From Thalassovita sp. (GTDB taxonomy: Bacteria; Pseudomonadota; Alphaproteobacteria; Rhodobacterales; Rhodobacteraceae): DNA of 64,000 nt. Location of the stretch: the NCBI RefSeq assembly GCF_963691685.1, contig NZ_OY829290.1, positions 2,232,001 through 2,296,000 on the forward strand. Reading direction: 5' to 3'. The notes under the pieces were generated by a model, which ran no database searches, was not told the origin of the DNA, and saw only the letters and a list, made by a program, of their open reading frames with translations. Every line of letters starts with the position of its first letter. The stretch's first letter is position 1. Below, piece after piece: positions 28,160 through 36,997 of the stretch. The translations under genes and the position numbers were made by a program.

Positions 28160-29251
28160 ATGACTTATACGATCAAAGAAATTGCAGCGTCGCTGGGGGC
28201 AGAAGCCTTTGGCGACGTTGATCTTTCTGTAGGTGGCGTGGCCGAACCTGCAATGGCCGGTCCGCAGGATCTGGCGCTGGCGATGAAACCTGATTTTGCC
28301 AAAGGTCTGCCGCAAGGTCAGGCGCAGGCCGCCATGCTGTGGCAGGGCGCAGATTGGCAGCAGCTGGGCCTGAAAGCGGCAATCATAGCACCGCGTCCGC
28401 GTTTTGCCATGGCGGGTCTATCGGCGATGATGGATCCCGGTCAGGGCTATGCGTCAGGTATTCACCCTTCGGCCGTGATTGACCCCGCCGCCAAGCTGGG
28501 GGCCGATGTTTCGGTCGGGCCTCTCAGTGTGATTTCGGCTGGTGCGGTGATCGGCGACGGATCGGTCATTGGGCCGCAGTGTTTCATCGGCACCGACACG
28601 GTTCTGGGGCAGGGCTGTTTCCTACGCGAAGGGGTGAAAATCGGCGCCCGCGTACGCATCGGCGATCGGTTCATTGCACAGCCCGGCGCCACAGTGGGCG
28701 GCGATGGGTTTTCCTTCGTGACGCCAGAAGAATCCAACATCGAAAAGGTCCGCGACAGCCTTGGTGATGCAGGTGAGGCCAAGGCGCAAAGCTACGCCCG
28801 GATCCACTCGGTCGGATCGGTCAACATCGGCGATGACGTCGAACTGGGCGCCAATGCCTGTATCGACCGTGGCACCGTGCGCGACACCCGCATCGGCAAT
28901 GGCGTCAAATTCGATAACCTGACCCAGATCGGTCACAACGTTGAGATCGGCAATGACTGCCTTATCTGTGCGCAGGTCGGCATCGCCGGGTCGACACGTA
29001 TCGGTCACAATGTGGTGCTAGGTGGCCAGACGGGGGTCAGTGATAACCTGTTCATCGGGGATCACGTGATCACCGGCGGGGCGACAAAGGTACTGGCAAA
29101 TGTACCGGCGGGCCGTGTCATGCTGGGCTATCCGGCAATGAAAATGGAAACACATATTGAGGTTTACAAAGGCCTGCGCCGGCTGCCCCGGCTGTTCCGC
29201 GACGTCGCTAAGTTGCAGAAAGCTGTTTCAAAACCGGGTGGGAATGACTAA
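28160..29251 (+). CDS. lpxD: LpxD, UDP-3-O-acylglucosamine N-acyltransferase
   Basis: Third enzyme of lipid A synthesis; adds a hydroxyacyl chain from ACP to UDP-3-O-acyl-glucosamine. 363 residues with an N-terminal uridine-binding domain (1-100) and a long run of hexapeptide repeats (about 105-330) forming a left-handed beta-helix. The catalytic His is expected in the QIGHNVEIG segment (about 255-262), and GGDGFSFV is the conserved loop. Ribosome site aggggcagg. It heads a cluster with an ACP and a ketosynthase; in many other bacteria lpxD sits next to fabZ and lpxA, which are not here. Confidence 0.96.
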   Translation: MTYTIKEIAASLGAEAFGDVDLSVGGVAEPAMAGPQDLALAMKPDFAKGLPQGQAQAAMLWQGADWQQLGLKAAIIAPRPRFAMAGLSAMMDPGQGYASGIHPSAVIDPAAKLGADVSVGPLSVISAGAVIGDGSVIGPQCFIGTDTVLGQGCFLREGVKIGARVRIGDRFIAQPGATVGGDGFSFVTPEESNIEKVRDSLGDAGEAKAQSYARIHSVGSVNIGDDVELGANACIDRGTVRDTRIGNGVKFDNLTQIGHNVEIGNDCLICAQVGIAGSTRIGHNVVLGGQTGVSDNLFIGDHVITGGATKVLANVPAGRVMLGYPAMKMETHIEVYKGLRRLPRLFRDVAKLQKAVSKPGGND

Positions 29252-29283
29252 ATCAACCTCAATCAGAGGGAAGGGCCGCGATC

Positions 29284-29544
29284 ATGAGCATCAAAGATAA
29301 GGTCATCGAGATCATCGCCGAACAGGCAGTTCTGGAACCATCGGATGTGACGCTGGAAAGCACTTTGGAAGATCTGGGCATCGATAGCCTGGGGCTAGTA
29401 GAGAGCATTTTTGCCATCGAAGAGGCCTTTGACATTTCGGTGCCGTTCAACGCGAATGAGCCGGAAAAGAGCGAGTTTGACATTGCCTCGGTGGCCTCGA
29501 TCATCAAGGGCATCGAACAGCTGGTGGCCGAGCAAGCGGCATGA
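29284..29544 (+). CDS. Acyl carrier protein, second type
   Basis: 86 residues, four-helix ACP fold with the phosphopantetheine serine Ser35 in GIDSLGLVE. It starts 32 bp after lpxD, with ribosome site agggaaggg, and its stop overlaps the ketosynthase ATG (ATGA). It is probably not the housekeeping AcpP: the Leu-Gly-Leu after the Ser and the neighbours suggest an ACP dedicated to a special acyl chain, perhaps for lipid A. The latter is inference. Confidence 0.88.
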   Translation: MSIKDKVIEIIAEQAVLEPSDVTLESTLEDLGIDSLGLVESIFAIEEAFDISVPFNANEPEKSEFDIASVASIIKGIEQLVAEQAA

Positions 29545-30749
29545 ACCGGGTCGTCATCACTGGGGCAGGCACGATCAACGCGCTTGGCCCCAACGTTGCC
29601 GAGACCCTCGCAGCGATGCGCGAGGGCAAATGCGGCATTGGGGAGCTGGAGTTTCAGGATGTTGACCGGCTGGCGATCAAGATCGGCGGTCAGGTCAAAG
29701 GCTATGATGCTGAGGCGGCGTTCAACCGCCAGCAGCTGGCCCTGTTTGACCGGTTCACCCAATTCACCCTGATCGCCGCCCGTGAGGCGCTGGCCCAATC
29801 CGGCCTCAGCTTCTCGGGCGAATTGGCGGCCACCTCGGGTGTGATCCTTGGCAATTCGGGTGGCGGAATGACCACGCTCGATGCCAACTACCGCACCGTT
29901 TATGAGGATGGTAAGAACCGGGTGCACCCCTTTGTGGTGCCTAAGCTGATGAACAACGCCGCCGCCAGCCATGTCTCGATGGAGTTCAACCTCAAAGGTC
30001 CAAGCTTCACCGTCGCCACGGCCTGCGCCAGTTCAAATCACGCGATGGCTCAGGCCTTCACCATGGTGCGCTCGGGCATGTCGAAGGTAATGGTCACCGG
30101 TGGCTCTGAATCGATGCTGTGTTTTGGCGGGGTAAAGGCCTGGGAAGGGCTGCGCGTCATGTCCAAAGACGCCTGTCGTCCGTTCAGCGCCAATCGCAAC
30201 GGCATGGTGCAGGGCGAAGGCGCGGCGATCTTTGTCTTTGAGGACTATGAACACGCCAAGGCCCGAGGGACGGAGATCCTGGCCGAAGTGGCAGGCTTTG
30301 CCATGTCCTCTGACGCCAGCGATATCGTCATGCCCTCCAAACAGGGGGCGGCACGGGCCATTTCTGGTGCATTGCGCGATGCGGGGATTGCCCCGGATCA
30401 GATCGGCTACATCAACGCGCATGGCACCGGCACTGCCGCCAATGACAAAACCGAATGCGCCGCGGTGGCGGATGTTTTTGGCGCCCATGCGGATCAGCTG
30501 ATGATTTCGTCGACCAAGGCGATGCATGGCCACCTGATCGGCGGGACCGGCGCGGTGGAGCTGCTGGCCTGTATCATGGCGCTGCGTGACGGGGTGATCG
30601 CCCCAACCATAGGTTATGAAGAGCCGGACCCGGAATGTTCACTGGATGTTGTGCCAAATGAGGCGCGTGAGGCCAAGGTGGACTATGTGCTGTCCAACGC
30701 CTTTGCCTTTGGCGGGCTGAATGCGGTTCTGGCACTGAAGAACGCCTAG
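29541..30749 (+). CDS. Beta-ketoacyl-ACP synthase (FabF-like)
   Basis: 402-residue thiolase-fold condensing enzyme. Catalytic Cys162 in ATACASSNH, His294 in NAHGTGTAAND and His331 in KAMHGHLIGG complete the Cys-His-His triad of KAS I/II. It is coupled to the preceding ACP by a 4 bp overlap, which suggests that it extends chains on that ACP. With lpxD upstream the three genes look like a unit producing or using a particular hydroxyacyl chain. It is shorter and more diverged than a housekeeping FabF would be expected to be, and the neighbours of primary fatty acid synthesis are absent. Confidence 0.9.
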   Translation: MNRVVITGAGTINALGPNVAETLAAMREGKCGIGELEFQDVDRLAIKIGGQVKGYDAEAAFNRQQLALFDRFTQFTLIAAREALAQSGLSFSGELAATSGVILGNSGGGMTTLDANYRTVYEDGKNRVHPFVVPKLMNNAAASHVSMEFNLKGPSFTVATACASSNHAMAQAFTMVRSGMSKVMVTGGSESMLCFGGVKAWEGLRVMSKDACRPFSANRNGMVQGEGAAIFVFEDYEHAKARGTEILAEVAGFAMSSDASDIVMPSKQGAARAISGALRDAGIAPDQIGYINAHGTGTAANDKTECAAVADVFGAHADQLMISSTKAMHGHLIGGTGAVELLACIMALRDGVIAPTIGYEEPDPECSLDVVPNEAREAKVDYVLSNAFAFGGLNAVLALKNA

Positions 30750-30767
30750 CACCCCCCATCGACAAAC

Positions 30768-30798
30768 AAAAGCCGCGCAGAATATCCGCACGGCTTTT
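30768..30798. terminator. Bidirectional terminator
   Basis: aaaagccg (30768-30775) and cggctttt (30791-30798), between the convergent ketosynthase and IalB genes. Confidence 0.8.
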
Positions 30799-30829
30799 CT
30801 ATTCTTTAAAAGCGTTTCAAACCGTCGCT

Positions 30830-31414
30830 TTACGGTTTGACCTCGGCGGTGACCTTGTCAAAGCCGGCGGTGAAACCGCTCAGCGACATCTTCAGATCCA
30901 CACGCTGGTCGGGTGCAACGAAGGGCACCAATGAGACGATGGCACCTGCACCCCGTTTGAACGCATCAATATCGCCCTGAGTCAGACCGATGCGGGCATA
31001 GCAGCCCAGCGGATCACAGACCGAAAACGGGTAGCGGCGCGGCTGGTTGGCATCAACCATGATGGTCAGCTGCGCGGTCAGCAGGGTTTCCAGCGGCACA
31101 GCAACAACGGCACCGGCAACAGCCTGGCCACCAGCGGGCAGGCGGAAGATGCGCACATTTGCGACCTGATTGCCCTCAGCGCCATAAAGCGGCTGCAACA
31201 GTTGACAGGGTTCGGTTTCCAGGTTGGCGCGGAAACACTCCAACTTCCAGTCACCGCTTTCTTCGCGGATGTAGGATTGCGGCTCCACCGGGGTGCCCAT
31301 CGCCAGACCGTCCTGTGCGGTTTCCGGGGTCTGCTCAGCGGTGTCTTGCGCCAGCGCCGCACCACCAAGGGTCAGCGCTGCCATCAAAGACAGGGTTTTG
31401 GACAGTTTGTTCAT
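30830..31414 (-). CDS. Invasion-associated locus B (IalB) family protein
   Basis: 194 residues. Signal peptide MNKLSKTLSLMAALTLGGAALA, then an acidic spacer and the IalB domain (about 50-190) with SGDWKLECFRANLETEPCQL, YPFSVCDPLGCYARIGL and paired cysteines for two disulfides. The family is named after a Bartonella factor but is widespread in non-pathogenic alphaproteobacteria, where the role is unclear; the protein is periplasmic or outer-membrane associated. ATG 31414 follows ggtgga; the TTG just before it is not needed. Confidence 0.88.
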   Translation of the reverse strand: MNKLSKTLSLMAALTLGGAALAQDTAEQTPETAQDGLAMGTPVEPQSYIREESGDWKLECFRANLETEPCQLLQPLYGAEGNQVANVRIFRLPAGGQAVAGAVVAVPLETLLTAQLTIMVDANQPRRYPFSVCDPLGCYARIGLTQGDIDAFKRGAGAIVSLVPFVAPDQRVDLKMSLSGFTAGFDKVTAEVKP

Positions 31415-31576
31415 CAAAAGGTTCCACCCAAGAAGTCATTTTCTGCTCAAGCTCTAGCATGTGCTGAAACGGGATGTCAGGCTGAAACTGCCGCAGGTGC
31501 TCTCAAAACAGCAAAAACCTGCCTATTTTTCTAAGGTACGTGAGCTTCGGGCGGCAAATATCTGGAATATCGAATA

Positions 31577-31605
31577 GAAAAAGGGGCCGCGAACTGGCCC
31601 CTTTT
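31577..31605. terminator. Orphan bidirectional terminator
   Basis: aaaaggggcc (31579-31588), loop gcgaact, ggcccctttt (31596-31605), with T-rich tails in both directions. No annotated gene ends here, so it points to an unannotated transcript, most simply a minus-strand RNA from the structured stretch 31617-31792. Confidence 0.75.
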
Positions 31606-31616
31606 CCTGATTTTTG

Positions 31617-31792
31617 CTCCCCGTCGGACTGGCCGACTTAGTCATTGGTTGAACGCTAGGATTTTTAAACCTCAGCGTCAACAGGCAGAGCATGGTTTTT
31701 TTGTCAAAAAAAAGACGCTGCTCTGAAACGATCAGAGCGGCCAGTCTGACAGGGAGGAAGTCACCCACCTGCAATGGACATGAGAGGTGGGT
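31617..31792. ncRNA. Candidate structured RNA or miniature inverted-repeat element
   Basis: A 19 nt arm at 31617-31635 (ctccccgtcggactggccg) pairs with 31738-31756 (cggccagtctgacagggag) with only two non-Watson-Crick positions. Inside lie acgctagg/ctcagcgt (31653-31678) and a perfect gctctga-aacga-tcagagc (31720-31738); outside lies accacct-type stem acccacct/aggtgggt (31763-31792). With the orphan terminator this fits a minus-strand small RNA. The 140 bp element with 19 bp inverted ends could instead be a miniature transposon relic. Strand and ends are not proven. Confidence 0.4.
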
Positions 31793-31825
31793 CAGGTCAC
31801 TATGCAGCAAAGGTGTTAATAGAGT

Positions 31826-33433
31826 ATGTGTCCTGCGTTCGATTTGGCCGCGGGGATCATACAGGCAGAATTGGGGGCTGAATTGAGCGAATCCATTTTT
31901 ATCGGCGGTGGCGGTGAGGCTTATGGCGAAAAACAGGGGCTGACCCTGAAATATGCCAACCGGCATGGCCTGATCGCAGGCGCCACCGGCACCGGCAAAA
32001 CGGTGACCCTGCAAATCATGGCCGAAGGGTTTTCGGCGCAGGGCGTCCCGGTGTTCCTGTCTGATGTGAAGGGCGATCTGGCCGGACTGGCCAAAGCAGG
32101 CAGCGCCAGCGCCAAGCTACATGGTGCCTTTACCTCCCGCGCTGCCAAGATCGGGTTTGATGACTACAGCTATCAGGGTTTCCCGGTCACCTTCTGGGAT
32201 CTCTTCGGCGATCAGGGCCATCCGGTGCGCACCACGGTTTCTGAGATGGGCCCGTTGCTGCTGGCCCGCCTGTTGGAGCTCTCAGAGGCGCAGGAGGGTG
32301 TGTTGAACATCGCCTTCCGTCTGGCGGATGAACAGGGGCTGCCATTGCTGGATCTTAAGGATCTGCAGGCGCTTCTGGTCTGGCTGGGGGAAAACCGCGG
32401 TGAGATTGCGCTGCGCTACGGCAATGTCTCCACCGCCTCCATTGGCGCCATTCAGCGGCGGCTTCTGGTTTTGGAAAACCAAGGGGCCACTCAATTATTT
32501 GGCGAACCCGCGTTGGATCTGGCGGATCTGATGCGCTGCGGTCCTGACGGGCGCGGGATGATCAACATCCTTGCGGCGGACAAGCTGATGGGCGCGCCGC
32601 GGCTTTATGCAACCTTCCTCTTGTGGCTGCTCTCGGAACTGTTTGAGCAGCTGCCTGAGGTCGGTGACCCGGACAAACCCAAGCTGGTCTTCTTCTTTGA
32701 TGAGGCGCATCTATTGTTCGAAGATGCCCCAAAAGCGCTGGTCGATAAGGTGGAGCAGGTGGCGCGCCTCATTCGGTCCAAAGGGGTAGGCGTCTATTTC
32801 GTCACCCAGAACCCCGATGATGTGCCCGAGGATATTCTGGGCCAGCTGGGCAACCGGGTGCAACACGCGCTGCGCGCCTTTACTGCCCGCGACCGCAAAG
32901 CCCTGCGCATGGCGGCAGAGACCTATCGTGACAACCCGCGCTTTGACACCGAGGAGGCGATCCGTGAGGTCGGCGTCGGCGAGGCGGTGACCTCTTTCCT
33001 GGCCAAAAAGGGTGTGCCGGGCATTGTTGAGCGTACCTTGATCCGCCCACCATCGTCGCAGTTGGGGCCAATCACCAAAGCAGAACGGCAGGGTGTAATC
33101 GATGGATCCGACCTGTCGGGCAAATATGAGGACCGTATCGACCGCGACAGCGCCTATGAAATGCTGAAACGCCGGGCAGATGCCGCCGCGCAGGAGGCTG
33201 AAGCCGCCGAAGCCGAGGAAGAGGCGGCAGAGCCGATGGTGCGTGAATTCCGTGCCGCGCGTCGGTTCAGTGGCAGCCGGGTCGGGCGATCCTCCTCACG
33301 CAGCCTGCGCAGCAACCGCAGGGGGGACACGGTGACCGAAGCCCTGGGCAAAGCGCTTGTGAAAGAACTCAGCGGCACAACCGGGCGCCGCCTGGTGCGT
33401 GGGGTTTTGGGCGGCTTGTTTAAAGGCCGCTAG
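31826..33433 (+). CDS. HerA-like ATPase (DUF853)
   Basis: 535 residues of the HerA/FtsK-superfamily DUF853 type. Walker A GATGTGKT (52-59), Walker B LVFFFDEAHLLF (about 290-301) and the arginine-finger region GNRVQHALRAFTARD (about 332-346). The tail (about 445-535) is Glu/Ala-rich, then Arg/Ser-rich, and probably flexible. The family is a hexameric DNA or protein translocase of poorly known bacterial function. No nuclease (NurA-like) or SIR2 partner is adjacent, so a phage-defence reading is not supported here. ATG 31826 has only a distant aaggtg; a TTG at 31883 just before SESIFIGGGG is an alternative. Confidence 0.88.
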   Translation: MCPAFDLAAGIIQAELGAELSESIFIGGGGEAYGEKQGLTLKYANRHGLIAGATGTGKTVTLQIMAEGFSAQGVPVFLSDVKGDLAGLAKAGSASAKLHGAFTSRAAKIGFDDYSYQGFPVTFWDLFGDQGHPVRTTVSEMGPLLLARLLELSEAQEGVLNIAFRLADEQGLPLLDLKDLQALLVWLGENRGEIALRYGNVSTASIGAIQRRLLVLENQGATQLFGEPALDLADLMRCGPDGRGMINILAADKLMGAPRLYATFLLWLLSELFEQLPEVGDPDKPKLVFFFDEAHLLFEDAPKALVDKVEQVARLIRSKGVGVYFVTQNPDDVPEDILGQLGNRVQHALRAFTARDRKALRMAAETYRDNPRFDTEEAIREVGVGEAVTSFLAKKGVPGIVERTLIRPPSSQLGPITKAERQGVIDGSDLSGKYEDRIDRDSAYEMLKRRADAAAQEAEAAEAEEEAAEPMVREFRAARRFSGSRVGRSSSRSLRSNRRGDTVTEALGKALVKELSGTTGRRLVRGVLGGLFKGR

Positions 33434-33445
33434 GCGTCACTGCCA

Positions 33446-34324
33446 TCAAAGAACATCCAACAAAGCCCGCACCGCGCGGGTTTTGTACCGTTTGGGGTGG
33501 CTCAACACCGCAAAGACCCGCGCCGGATGTGCCACCCAAGTCACCCGCCGCATGGCCAGACCACGCCCTTTGGCCGCACCAACTGCACGGGCCGACAGCA
33601 TGGTCACATAGGGGCCTGCCGCCACCGCCGCCAGTACCGCCTCATTCGAGGGCAGTTCCAGCGCCACCTCAAGGTTGGCGACCGACAGGCCCATTTCGGC
33701 CAGATGCGCCTCAGTCTCACTGCGGGTGCCGGAGCCTTCTTCGCGCAGGATCCATTGCATCTGCACGTAATCCTCAGCGCCGAAATCCGCCGCCCGCGCC
33801 ATCGGGTGATCGCGGGCCATGACCAGCACCAGTTCATCGCGTGCCACCACCTGCCGGTGCAGATCACTGTCAGGCAGGGCCCCTTCGACGAAGCCAAGAT
33901 CGGCCTCACCCTTGGCGACGGCCTCGGCCGCTTGGGCAGTGTTGCCTACGTGCAGATCAATGCTGACACCGGGATGGCGTTCATGCAGCAACATCAGCCG
34001 GGGCGGCAACCAATAGCTGGCCACCGTCTGGCTGGCCTGAATGCGCAGGGATCCACGGGTTTCCTGACTGAGGTCAGCCAGCACCTGCCGTGTCACCTCA
34101 GCCTCTTGCTGGAGCCGTCTGGCCTGCGGCACAAAGGCCTCACCCGCCTGTGTCAGCGCAATGCCACGCCCCACGCGATCAAACAGCTTCACCCCATGTT
34201 GGCTTTCCAGGGTGGAAATGGCGGAGGACACGGCGCTTTGCGTCATGTTCAGCAGTTCAGCGGCACGGGTCACATGACGACGCTCCGCCACGGCAAGGAA
34301 TACTTTGATCTGATCCAGGGTCAT
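33446..34324 (-). CDS. LysR-type regulator, divergent from YeiH
   Basis: 292 residues from ATG 34324 (MTLDQIKVFLAVAERRH). Winged HTH at about 3-62 (VTRAAELLNMTQSAVSSAIS) and a two-lobed effector domain from about 90 to 290. It resembles the CysB/YeiE-like group that sits divergent to yeiH. I rejected the longer frame to 34396: it would leave only 9 bp for two divergent promoters, and its extra residues do not fit the HTH start. An ATG at 34330 is also possible. It ends 12 bp from the convergent HerA-like gene. It likely controls the neighbouring transporter. Confidence 0.9.
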   Translation of the reverse strand: MTLDQIKVFLAVAERRHVTRAAELLNMTQSAVSSAISTLESQHGVKLFDRVGRGIALTQAGEAFVPQARRLQQEAEVTRQVLADLSQETRGSLRIQASQTVASYWLPPRLMLLHERHPGVSIDLHVGNTAQAAEAVAKGEADLGFVEGALPDSDLHRQVVARDELVLVMARDHPMARAADFGAEDYVQMQWILREEGSGTRSETEAHLAEMGLSVANLEVALELPSNEAVLAAVAAGPYVTMLSARAVGAAKGRGLAMRRVTWVAHPARVFAVLSHPKRYKTRAVRALLDVL

Positions 34325-34405
34325 GCCCATATCATCGGTAAAATCGAACGTTTTAACAAGATCAATAAATTGGAAGAATGAGATAAACGCTGTCATAAAA
34401 TCCCA

Positions 34406-35428
34406 ATGTCGGCCCAGAATACTTTCCCATCAGAACTGCCTTTGGTAAAACAAATCATCCGCCATCTGCCGGGCGTTGCCCTTGTTGCGGCGCTGGCCGC
34501 AGGGGCGATGTGGCTGAAACAGGCGGTGGATCTGCCCCTGTTGGGGCCGATGGTGATTGCGATGATCCTTGGTGTTGCGGTGCGCAACATCGTGGGGCCG
34601 ATGGCCTGGGCTGAGGATGGCATCTGCCTGTCGCAACGGCCCCTGATGCGGCTGGGCATTGTGCTGCTGGGGTTGCAGCTGAGCATCGGTCAGATCTGGC
34701 AGGCCGGCGCACCGGTGTTTTTGGGCATTGCTGTTCTGCTGTTCGCGACCTTCTGGTCGACGCAAGTAATCGGCCGTTGGCTGGGCGTTGCCCCGGATCT
34801 GGCACGGCTGATTGGGGCGGGCACTGCGGTCTGCGGTGCCTCAGCCATTATGGCGGTGCAGGGCGCACGTCCGGGCAGCAACAGCGATCTGGCCTATGCC
34901 ATCGCCTGTGTGACGCTGTTTGGCACCTTGTCGATGCTGGGTCTGCCGTTGATGGCAATGGCCTTTGGGCTGGACGGTCAGGCTTACGGTCTGTGGGCCG
35001 GTGCTGCCATCCATGAGGTAGGGCAGGTTGTCGGCGCAACCGACAGCTACAGCGCTGAAGCGCAGCAATGGGGCATGATGGCCAAGCTGAGCCGGGTCCT
35101 GCTGCTGGCGCCCCTGATTGTCCTGCTGACCGGTTTTGGCCGTGGTCCGGTTGACGCTTCCGCGAAAAAGCCAAGCCCGCTACCGCTTTTCGTGGTCGGC
35201 TTTGCGGCAATGATGGTGCTGAACTCAACCGTGGCGCTGCCTGTCGCCGCGTTGGAGGCCGGTTCGCTGATCTCTGGTTTCTTCCTGACCATGGCGCTTG
35301 CGGCGATGGGGCTGGGCACGGATATCGCGGCCTTGAGGCGCGAAGGCCTGCGCCCCTTGGCGCTGGGGGCTTTTGCCACTGTCTTCGTCACTCTCGGTGC
35401 TCTGGCACTGGTTGTTCTGACGCAATAA
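34406..35428 (+). CDS. YeiH/UPF0324 family membrane protein, putative sulfate exporter
   Basis: 340 residues with about nine to ten membrane helices. Family features: PLLGPMVIAMILG, GIVLLGLQLSIGQI, GAGTAVCGASAIMAV (about 137-151) and IHEVGQVVGATDSYS (about 202-216). UPF0324 proteins are often called sulfate exporters, linked with sulfonate breakdown and sulfite release in roseobacters; activity of this one is unproven. It is divergent from a LysR regulator and transcribed alone. Confidence 0.88.
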   Translation: MSAQNTFPSELPLVKQIIRHLPGVALVAALAAGAMWLKQAVDLPLLGPMVIAMILGVAVRNIVGPMAWAEDGICLSQRPLMRLGIVLLGLQLSIGQIWQAGAPVFLGIAVLLFATFWSTQVIGRWLGVAPDLARLIGAGTAVCGASAIMAVQGARPGSNSDLAYAIACVTLFGTLSMLGLPLMAMAFGLDGQAYGLWAGAAIHEVGQVVGATDSYSAEAQQWGMMAKLSRVLLLAPLIVLLTGFGRGPVDASAKKPSPLPLFVVGFAAMMVLNSTVALPVAALEAGSLISGFFLTMALAAMGLGTDIAALRREGLRPLALGAFATVFVTLGALALVVLTQ

Positions 35429-35606
35429 TCCGAGATTTCAACGCTCTGGCTACACCTTCCCGGATTTCCGGGAGGGGCAGGGGCTTTGCATGGGTTCCTG
35501 CCGGGATGCCCTAACGCGCCTACGTGCCCTGTGAAACCTGCAAAGCGGGGCGCCCCTTGCCTGAATGCTCCCCAAGTGACTTCGCCAAATGGAACATCCA
35601 ATAAAA
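35429..35606. other. Intergenic region with short palindromes
   Basis: No gene seen. Contains cccggatttccggg (35459-35472) and, just after, gcagg..cctgc pairing across about 25 nt; these may end the yeiH transcript. Confidence 0.4.
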
Positions 35607-35628
35607 AAGGGCCCCATCCGGGGCCCTT
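35607..35628 (-). terminator. Terminator of the liv operon
   Basis: aagggcccc (35607-35615), loop atcc, ggggccctt (35620-35628), followed by a T-run on the minus strand. Confidence 0.85.
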
Positions 35629-35650
35629 CTGTGTTTCTGGATCAGTCTGA

Positions 35651-36997
35651 TCACTTCTCAGGGATCAGGCCCCGTGGGCTGAACCGCAGCACCAGCAGCA
35701 GTACGATGCCCATGGTCATCAGACGCATATAGGCGGCGCTGCCTTTCAGGTGCTCCTTCAGCGCGTTGCCATCCGGCAGGCCAGAGGTCAGCACGTCCAG
35801 CAGCCAGGTGCCCATCGGCTCCACCTGAATCCACAGGAAGTAGATCAGGAAGCCGCCAAGAACTGCACCGAAGTTGTTGCCGGAGCCACCAACAATCACC
35901 ATCAGCCAGATCAGGAAGGTGAAGCGCAGCGGCTGATAACTGCCGGGGGTCAGCTGACCGTCCAGCGTGGTCATCATCGCACCAGCAACACCACAGATGG
36001 CCGAGCCGAGGATGAAGATCTGCAGGTGCCGTTTGGTGACATCCTTGCCCATGGCACGCGCCGCAACTTCATTGTCACGGATCGCACGCATCATCCGGCC
36101 CCAGGGTGATTTCAGAGCCAGCTGGGCCATCACCAGGATCACCACCAGCACGACCGAGAACAGGCCGGCATAAAGCGTCTTGATCCACAGGGTCGACGCG
36201 GTGGTCGGATCCAGCCCCAAGGAGGTTGCGCGTTCCACGAAGGCGCTGCTGTCCTGCAGGGTCACCTCATAGGGTACCGGACGCGGCAGGCCGGATACGT
36301 TTTTCACGCCACGGGCCAGCCAATCTTCGTTTTTCATCACCGCGATGATGATCTCAGCAATACCCAGCGTTGCGATCGCAAGGTAGTCCGAGCGCAGGCC
36401 AAGGGCCGTCTTGCCGATGACCCAGGCAGCCCCCGCCGCCAGCAAGCCACCAACCGGCCAGGCCAGCAGGACAAACAGATCCGCCTGACGCACTGAGGTG
36501 TCACGTCCAACCGCCAGCCAGTTCAGACCGCCCAGGTTGCCATGCATCGCCGGGTTAATCGCCTCCACAGCGGCAACCGCCGGGTCAAACACCGCGCGGT
36601 AGATGAAGAAGCCGATGATCAAGGTGGCCAGCATAGCGATGGTGCGGGTGCGGCCTGCGGGCAGGCGGGTGTAGACCAGCACAGTGGCCACCACCGTAGC
36701 CGCCCCCAGAACCAGCGCCAGCAGGATCTGGAAGCCACCGGCACTCCAGGCGCCTTCAACGGGTTTTGCCCCGATCAGAACCGTCGCCAGACCACCAAGG
36801 GCGACAAAGCCCATGACGCCGACGTTGAACAGACCGGCAAAGCCCCATTGCAGGTTCACCCCCAACGCCATGATGGCCGAGATCAGCGCCATGTTGAGGA
36901 TAGTCAGTGAGGCATTCCAGCTTTGAAAAATACCGGAGAGCACAAAAAGTGCCGCCACCAGTGCGAAAAGAGCGGTGTTTTTGGTTGTCTCGCTCAT
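35651..36997 (-). CDS. livM: LivM-type permease, branched-chain amino acid ABC transporter
   Basis: 448-residue inner-membrane permease with about ten helices. LivM features: NLQWGFAGLFNVGVMGFVALGG near the N-terminus, LRSDYLAIATLGIAEI in the middle (about 228-243), and SPWGRMMRAIRDNEVAARAMG, the EAA-type loop that contacts the ATPases. The start overlaps the livH stop by 4 bp. Last gene of the operon, ended by a strong hairpin. Confidence 0.94.
   Translation of the reverse strand: MSETTKNTALFALVAALFVLSGIFQSWNASLTILNMALISAIMALGVNLQWGFAGLFNVGVMGFVALGGLATVLIGAKPVEGAWSAGGFQILLALVLGAATVVATVLVYTRLPAGRTRTIAMLATLIIGFFIYRAVFDPAVAAVEAINPAMHGNLGGLNWLAVGRDTSVRQADLFVLLAWPVGGLLAAGAAWVIGKTALGLRSDYLAIATLGIAEIIIAVMKNEDWLARGVKNVSGLPRPVPYEVTLQDSSAFVERATSLGLDPTTASTLWIKTLYAGLFSVVLVVILVMAQLALKSPWGRMMRAIRDNEVAARAMGKDVTKRHLQIFILGSAICGVAGAMMTTLDGQLTPGSYQPLRFTFLIWLMVIVGGSGNNFGAVLGGFLIYFLWIQVEPMGTWLLDVLTSGLPDGNALKEHLKGSAAYMRLMTMGIVLLLVLRFSPRGLIPEK

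Noticed and set aside
31826..33433. HerA-like ATPase as part of an anti-phage system
   Set aside because: No NurA, SIR2 or nuclease partner is adjacent, and the flanks are ordinary core genes.
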